Of a stretch of DNA of 64,000 bases, positions 57,601 to 64,000 are shown in pieces. This stretch comes from Cinclus cinclus. Its lineage: Eukaryota; Chordata; Aves; Passeriformes; Cinclidae. Numbering within the stretch: the first letter of the stretch is position 1; each line of letters opens with the position of its first letter. Made by a program: the position numbers and the translations under genes. The DNA is taken from positions 59,022,006-59,086,005 of the forward strand of contig NC_085047.1 in NCBI RefSeq assembly GCF_963662255.1, read 5' to 3'. Below the pieces are notes generated by a model. That model worked only from the letters and a program-made list of their open reading frames with translations. It made no database searches and had not been told where the DNA came from.

Positions 57601-60600
57601 CTGCCTGAAGCTGAGCCTGTTGCTGCGGGCAAAGGGCACCGCCGCTGTGCTTCTCTGAGCAGCGCGCTGCGAGTGTGACAGCTGGTTTGTAGTTCTGCTG
57701 CGTTTTATACTTTGGTCTCCTTTTAAGCGTGCGGGGGTGCCAGGCAGGCAGCCGGTCTGAGCCCTCCAGCCTCCGCTCAGAGGACTGTAAAATACACGTA
57801 TTTTATTTTTTCTGAAGCTGCGTGTGCTTGGACTCGGCTGGCATGGAGCAGAGAGCATGGTCCAGAGCGATTCGGGCAAAGTGTTGGCTATCAGCGCTGC
57901 GGCTTTGAGCAGCTTCGCTCCACTGCTGTTCTCCCGGTGTGCTCCGTGGTGACTTTAAAATGGCAGATTTAAAATATAATTTCAAAGACAGATCATTCTC
58001 TGCGCCCTTAAATTGACGTTCTCTCTCTGCCGAAACAGAGCCATTAACGGCAGCCGCCACGGTGTCGTTTCAAAATAGAAGGAGTTAAGTTCTTATGCGG
58101 GCAGGTACTCACCTTTTCGGAAAATGATTAAGAAATAGAAGTTATAGTGATGATGTACATGGCAGACCAATTAGAAAATAGGCTTAGTGGTAGTTATAAT
58201 GGCAGAAGAAAATCTGGGAGGTAATTGTGGTGCGTCAAATTGCTTCCTAAACTTCCAGTGGATGAAAACCACCTTGATTCTCCTAATTATGTACTTCTGA
58301 ACTCTAGCAAAGTGTTTTGAAAAAGAATCACTGTTTCCACCTTTGTTGAATGAAAATGTTCTTCTTTAGAAGTTTTGTCCGTGTGTATAACTTCGGACCC
58401 TGTATTTCAATCTGTCACTCTAGAAATCAAATTCGATATTTTCTTACTGAAAATTGAATGATAGGGCACTTGAGTTGTTGTGCACAGGGGAATACTTTCC
58501 AGGTTCATTTACTCTCTCGAGCCTGAGAAGTATAATGGAGTCTTGCTTAGTACTGTGATCAGTTGCAGGGGAGGGACAGAGGGAGGCAACCATTAAGTAA
58601 ATGGTCATGTTTTGGGTGAGGCTGCCTGTCTCTTGTCTTCAGCCTTCTCAGTGCTCAGCCGTATCTTCTTCGGCATCTTACAGTACACAGAAAACACAGT
58701 ACAATGTGTTTTCACTATATTTTCCTTTTACATTTTGCTATTTTTTTTTCTAAGAGCAACAAGTTTTGAAAGTGTTTGGGAGATTTATTTGGTGCACTGT
58801 TACATGTTGAAAAATCACAGATAAAATTACAGAGGAACCACTCGAAAAACATATTTTGAGGTAGTAATAGAAGTTATTTTCTGAAAAATTCTTAAAGATA
58901 TTTGCATCTTTTTATCATCATGACTTTTATTTTCAGATCCTAGGGCTCTCTGCTTGCAACTGGTAGAACATGACACTCCCTTTCCTTATCTCTTTTCTCC
59001 CCTTCTTTCTTTTGCACCAGACCCTCTTCAGACATCCAACCCTGAAAATGTGAGGTTTTTTTCTTTTTAAGTCATTTCCCAAGCTGCAGCTGCTTATCTT
59101 GGGCAGAAGGCTTTTTGTGTTCTGAAGGATAAGTGACTGCTGCTACTTTCTGTTGATCAGGGTTTCACAGAGGAGCAGTTCCTCTTTGAAGGTGCAAAAG
59201 CTACCGTGTTCAGTCTCTCTTGCTGCTGTACAAGAACTTTGACAGCGCTACGGACACATCTGTGGTATAGTGGTGGAGCTAGGAAAAAGTGATTTGAAAG
59301 TCCTCCCAAGATTTACGGGTGACAGCTTGGACAGATTTAGAAGGCAGAGAAGTGGATTAGAAGATACAGAGAAATGGTGTTAATTTTTGTACACCTGAAA
59401 TCCATGTTTGTCTCAAAGAAAAAATCCCTGCCTTTCCCCTCACCCCTAAGGCAGGGATATTTCTGTTTGAATTGAGTTTTTGAATGTTGAGAGAGCCATG
59501 GGAGTGGTGTCATTAGATGCCAGTTAGCTTGAACATTATTTCCAGATCTCTGCTTTTACAGAGTGTTGGTTTTCTAATGTGCTCTTTTCTCATCCATTGA
59601 ATGTTAGAATTGTCAAGTCCATGGTCTTCTCTTCAAATGAGAAGAAGGTAAGAGGTAGACATCCAGATTTGAAGAATGTTGTTGGCCTGGTATAGCCTGA
59701 TGTTTCAGGATTGCTGCAAACTCATACTTCAGTTGTGCATGTTACTTTTTGGACACTTGATATAGGAAAAAAGCCGAATACATGAGAAGTATTTCATCAC
59801 AGCCATATTGAGGGGAGGGAACTGTGGTGGCACTTTCCTCACTGAGCTTGTAGAAAGGAAAGAAATAGAGAGATTTTCCCTCTATGTCAGAGGAAAAGCT
59901 TTGATCTCCAAAACAGCTTTCTCTTCTTGCAGGTGTTAGCAAAAATTTCTCACCTTTTGCTTGCAGATTTTGTTGTTTTCGGTGACAGTTTTGGTAGCTC
60001 GCTGGAGTTTTGTTGGGTGTGCAAGAAGGAGCAAGGACTTTCCCTCACCACAGTGATTCAGCACAGGAGTGGCAGGAGGTGGAGTTCACCTTTCCAGCCT
60101 TGGTCACAATCTGTACCATAAGGTCTGAAACTTTGCTACCATATGCCAGTGATTTATGGTGCTTATAATTTTAATGCCACTGACGTGTTTTAGAGATTAT
60201 TTGCATTCTTAAATCTTGCTTTCTTAAATCTTAGCTAAGTGTTTCTTCACAGATAAAGTAGTTGACAGGGACTATACATGGTGGAATTTTAAATCTTTTT
60301 CTTATCATGAGTCTGCAGCAGCTGTGTGAAAGGCTCTGGATGTTTTCACTTTCCTGACCTGACCTGACTAATCTATGTAGAGGTAAAAACAATTTATTCT
60401 TCAATATGAACCTTTGGCAAAGCTTCCCACTGTGTCAGTGGTTGTGCTGAGGGGATCCCATTGGATAGGGATCAAAGTTTATGCATTCTTACCTTGGTGA
60501 GCTTTAGGCCTTACCTGTTAGCCATCTTCAGTGTTGCATCAGAGGGCTGGAGCTCAGGTCATTTATTTGTCCTTAAAGAGAGCACTGCTCTTGTGTAATT

Positions 60601-63600
60601 TGTGAGTTTGTACTAGGTTCAAGCTGGCTTCAATGTGAAACTGATAGTAGTTTTTTAGCCTGGAAAGAACCTCCAATTCCTAAATTTGTGTGTAAAAATG
60701 ATTTCTCTCTGTGTTGAGCGAAAAGATATTATGGTTAGGATAATTTGCTAGGAATAGGAATGCTAAGTACATAGGTTGGAAACTGTGGGAAAGAGTTGCT
60801 TTGGGGTGGATTGAATGTCACTGTCTTCATCTATAATTAGACATTTTAGTCTGTTTCCAGAACACCCTATATTTAACTCATCAACAACATTTCTGTGCAA
60901 ATACACCAAATACATTTTTTGTTTTGAGGGGAATGACTGCACTTCTTGAACATTGCCATTAGTAGACTAATGGTTTCATCGCCTCACTTGTCAGCCCCTT
61001 CCACATTTCTTTCACCTTCTTGCATGGTAGTGGTTTGACTTCTGAAGTGGGCTAAGTACAAATGTCATGCCACACAAATCTTGAGTTTCTGTGTTGGAAG
61101 AAAGGGGTGAGCTTGGGTGATTCAAGTTTTTGTCTGCTCTTGAGAGAAATATTTTTACTTACTGTAGCTGCATATACTGTTTTGTCTTGCTGTATGTTCC
61201 TCTAATTACTTTTGTTTTTCATGAGATCCTTTGCCAGAGTGAATAAAGCTGACAGGTTAGAAGAAAACTACTTTGCTCTTCTGAGCTTTGTATCAAGTCA
61301 CTTCTGTTGCTTTCCAGTTTTCAGTTACCTTGGTGTTTATTCAGTTTTAAGTTGCAGCTAGGGAAAAAAGCAACAAAATATGACTGTGAAACTACAGTTA
61401 AAATTTGTGATACACAGTGCTGACCACTGTCAGAAAATTAATGTTTAACTTGTCCTTCCAACCAGACTCAATTTCAAGTTAAAAGCAAGTTGACAAGGAT
61501 ACTGTCAGCTTCCCACTCTTTGTGCCTGCTAGGTGTGCTGCCCTACATAATTTTGGATGTAACAAGAGTAGTTTCCCAAGGATGTGATGACATGGTTTGT
61601 TTTCAGTGGAGGCTGTCTTTCCAACCAGAAGATGACCCTCTTAGCTTTCATGAAAACTGTCTTGAAGGCACCAGGGCTTGCACATTGTCTGCTGATGACA
61701 GGATTTGCTTGGCATTGTCCTCGGAGGTGGTGGTTACATTTCCCACTTTCATTCCCCTTCTGTTTTGGGCTGTCATTCCCCCATCTCCAGAGTCTCTGTA
61801 AACTACTCTCTGTAGCTATTCAATCTTTTGTCTCAATTTTGCCTGTAAATTAAGCATGCAAACAAGAGTGTTAGCTATCAAGAAAGTGAAAAAAGAAGGG
61901 CCATGGAGGGCAAAGGGTCTCAAACTGTACGCATTGCAAGAATTCACTTCCCTGTCTTACAGTGCCTCTGAACCAGCTTACTGAAAGCTATATGAGCCCA
62001 GCAAAGGGCTCCAGGTACTTTTGGTGGTGAGCTATTGAAAGGCCATCCTTTTGGATCAGATCTTTTTTTTTATTTTTCTTTTTTTTTTTTTTTAAAGACC
62101 AACTAATGTTTATTTCAAAAAGAGAAAAGAAGGAACTGTAGAGAGGAAGTGTCTATCTGGGGACTTTTTTTCTTTACAGAAAAAAAGATGGTTTAGTCAT
62201 ATGAATGAAAATGAAACTTTCTGTGCTGAAAAACAGTCTAAAGTTTGCTGAGGACGGCTTGCAGCATTTTCAAAAGTGCTTGTCCTTTGTGAAAAAAAAG
62301 TGTATTTCTTTTAGTATCAGTTCAAAGCAACAATGAAATAAGTTGCTTCTGAAACACAGTTTTAATTTGTCTGAATGGGCTGTAATGTGAGGAACCTGAT
62401 GTAGTTGAAGATGTCCCTGCTCACAGTAGGGGAGTGGACTAGATGACCTTTAAAGGTCTCTTCTAATAAAAAACTATTCTATGATTCTTATGCAGAAACC
62501 ATTAATTTAGACAGTTTAAATATGGACTATGAGGGGGTTTCCAGAGGAAAAAAGCACCAACAAAGTTACTTTTGGCAGAATATTTTCCTGTTTGGGAACT
62601 CCTGAAATACATATATCTGATTATGAGTGCTTGATGTAATGCAAGATTCTGCCATTTGTTTTTATAAAGACCAACTTGTCATTTAGTGTGGTCCTTCAGA
62701 TGACATATATTAAATCATGTTTCAGTGGTACTGGACTAGAAATAATTCTCAACAGTAAGAAATATTGAAAACCTTTTGCCAAACTACAAGATAAGAGCGT
62801 GGACTTGCAAATGTGTGAGGGTTTTTTTTGTTTGTTTGTTTGTTTATTTTTTTTTTAGTTGTGAGGGGTATTTGCAGAAAAGTTTAATACATTTGAAGCA
62901 ATGTAGCTAGAAGGGTATATTTTGTGTCTAGATTCTGGTGTTGGTAATGTTTAAAGCCTCTCTTACAAGTGCCATGTGTTCAGGTGGGCTCTGGAAGCAT
63001 TTTGTTAATTTGTGCTTTTAGACTTCATAAACAGAAAAGCTGTGATTACATTTATTGATATATGATGATATGTAATCTGTGCATTTGAGGGGAGAGACAG
63101 TAGCAGTTATTATTTCCAAATAGCTAGCTGAGTAAAATCCCATTGCCTTGAGAGAGGAAGGCCAGGACTACTGATGCATGCATGCTGCACAGATGCAACA
63201 TGGCAGTAAAAAAAGGGAGATAGAAAAAAAAATCAGCGTGAAGTTTGGTGGGTTCATTTTTGCTGCCTTAAATGAGGATCTCTAGGTGGGGTGAAACCTC
63301 TACTGTGTGAAGAAAGCAGTTTGTTTTGACAGAGACTGCCTCTGGAGAACCTGTTACACTGTCTGTCATGAACAAACCTGGTATTTATTAACTAGATGGG
63401 AGAATAATGCTAGTGCCTTGACGCTGCCTCTCGTGTTTTCACAAGCCATGTGCTTACAGAGCTTAGATGTACACTGAAGGTGCTTCAGCCTCACACCAGT
63501 TGCTTTTTCACTCATATGTAACTTCACTTACAGCATATGTAACTTCCCTGCTGGCTTGGTGGCACATCCAATTAAACCCACACAGCAGTGGTTTATGTGG

Positions 63601-64000
63601 ATGTGCCCTGGAGCACAGAAAGGAGGTTTGGGCTAAGCAAGTTTTACTTAGATGGTGAACTGTCCTGGAGGTGATGGGTTGTAAATCCTGAAACAGCTCA
63701 TTTAGCATCTGCCCAGGCCCTTAGCTTGCCCTTAGGTAAGACTCAACAGTAAAGCTGTATTAGTTGAGGTAAAGTTGCAGTTTAAACTCTAGACCTATGT
63801 TTTTGTGAGCATGCAAACCTGCACCAGTCTAATTTAATTTAAAATGTGCCTTTAGTGAAACAGTCAGAGGTGGCCATGGTCATTCCTGGATGTTTTCTTG
63901 GCAGAAGCACTCATCCAGCTGCTTGAAGACTGCCACTTGCTGACAGCATAGATTGTTTCCTAGTGCTTTATTGCCTTCCCCTCCTATCTGCAGTCCAAGC
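57601..64000 (+). other. Region without recognised exons; presumed ELF1 5' intron
   Basis: About 6.4 kb of AT-rich sequence. I looked for the first coding exon of ELF1 (start MAAVVQQND from memory) and did not find it, so it should lie beyond 64,000. Contains one CR1 3' end, T tracts at about 62062-62095 and a TTTG run at about 62822-62858. Confidence 0.45.
62393..62489 (+). mobile_element. CR1 LINE 3' end, plus strand, short copy
   Basis: AACCTGATGTAGTTGAAGAT, GTCCCTGCTCACAGTAGGGG, GACTAGATGACCTTTAAAGG and a terminal ATTCTATGATTCTT match the last 100 bases of CR1. Non-coding relic. Confidence 0.9.

Noticed and set aside
57601..64000. Search for the first coding exon of ELF1
   Set aside because: No sequence matching the known ELF1 N terminus was found on the plus strand. 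It is presumed to lie right of the window.

Overview
This is an AT-rich vertebrate nuclear window, and almost certainly avian. It has spliced genes with GT-AG introns, two CpG islands and at least six chicken-repeat-1 (CR1) LINE fragments, some carrying the typical 3' end (ATTCTATGATTCT and variants). The gene content matches the human chromosome 13q14.11 neighbourhood ELF1 - WBP4 - MTRF1, read in the opposite direction. I see no bacterial-type operons, CRISPR arrays or new multi-gene systems.

Layout. (1) 1-9,850, plus strand: the 3' two thirds of MTRF1, a mitochondrial release-factor-family protein. Eight coding exons were read base by base and join in frame to a TGA stop at 9,523-9,525. Earlier exons lie left of the window. 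(2) 9,850-17,688: no protein-coding gene recognised. It holds polyadenylation signals and a pair of overlapping inverted repeats. (3) 17,689-36,050, minus strand: the complete WBP4 (FBP21), a spliceosomal protein with a U1-type zinc finger and two WW domains. All ten exons join in frame to a predicted 391-residue protein, and the start codon is split AT|G by intron 1. (4) About 35,590-36,900: a CpG island that serves WBP4 and, by inference, a divergent plus-strand gene (ELF1 from conserved gene order). (5) 36,250-64,000: no coding exon recognised. I read it as the long 5' non-coding part of ELF1, with a second CpG island near 57 kb that looks like an alternative promoter. That island contains eight CCGGG repeats and a G-quadruplex motif.

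The genes are related by position rather than by pathway. MTRF1 and WBP4 converge tail to tail. WBP4 and the presumed ELF1 diverge from one island. MTRF1 acts in mitochondrial translation, WBP4 in pre-mRNA splicing, and ELF1 would be an ETS transcription factor. The human genes KBTBD6 and KBTBD7, which lie between WBP4 and MTRF1 in human, are not visible here.

Exon edges come from reading frame, splice consensus and remembered family sequence. UTR ends, transcription starts and CpG island borders are approximate.
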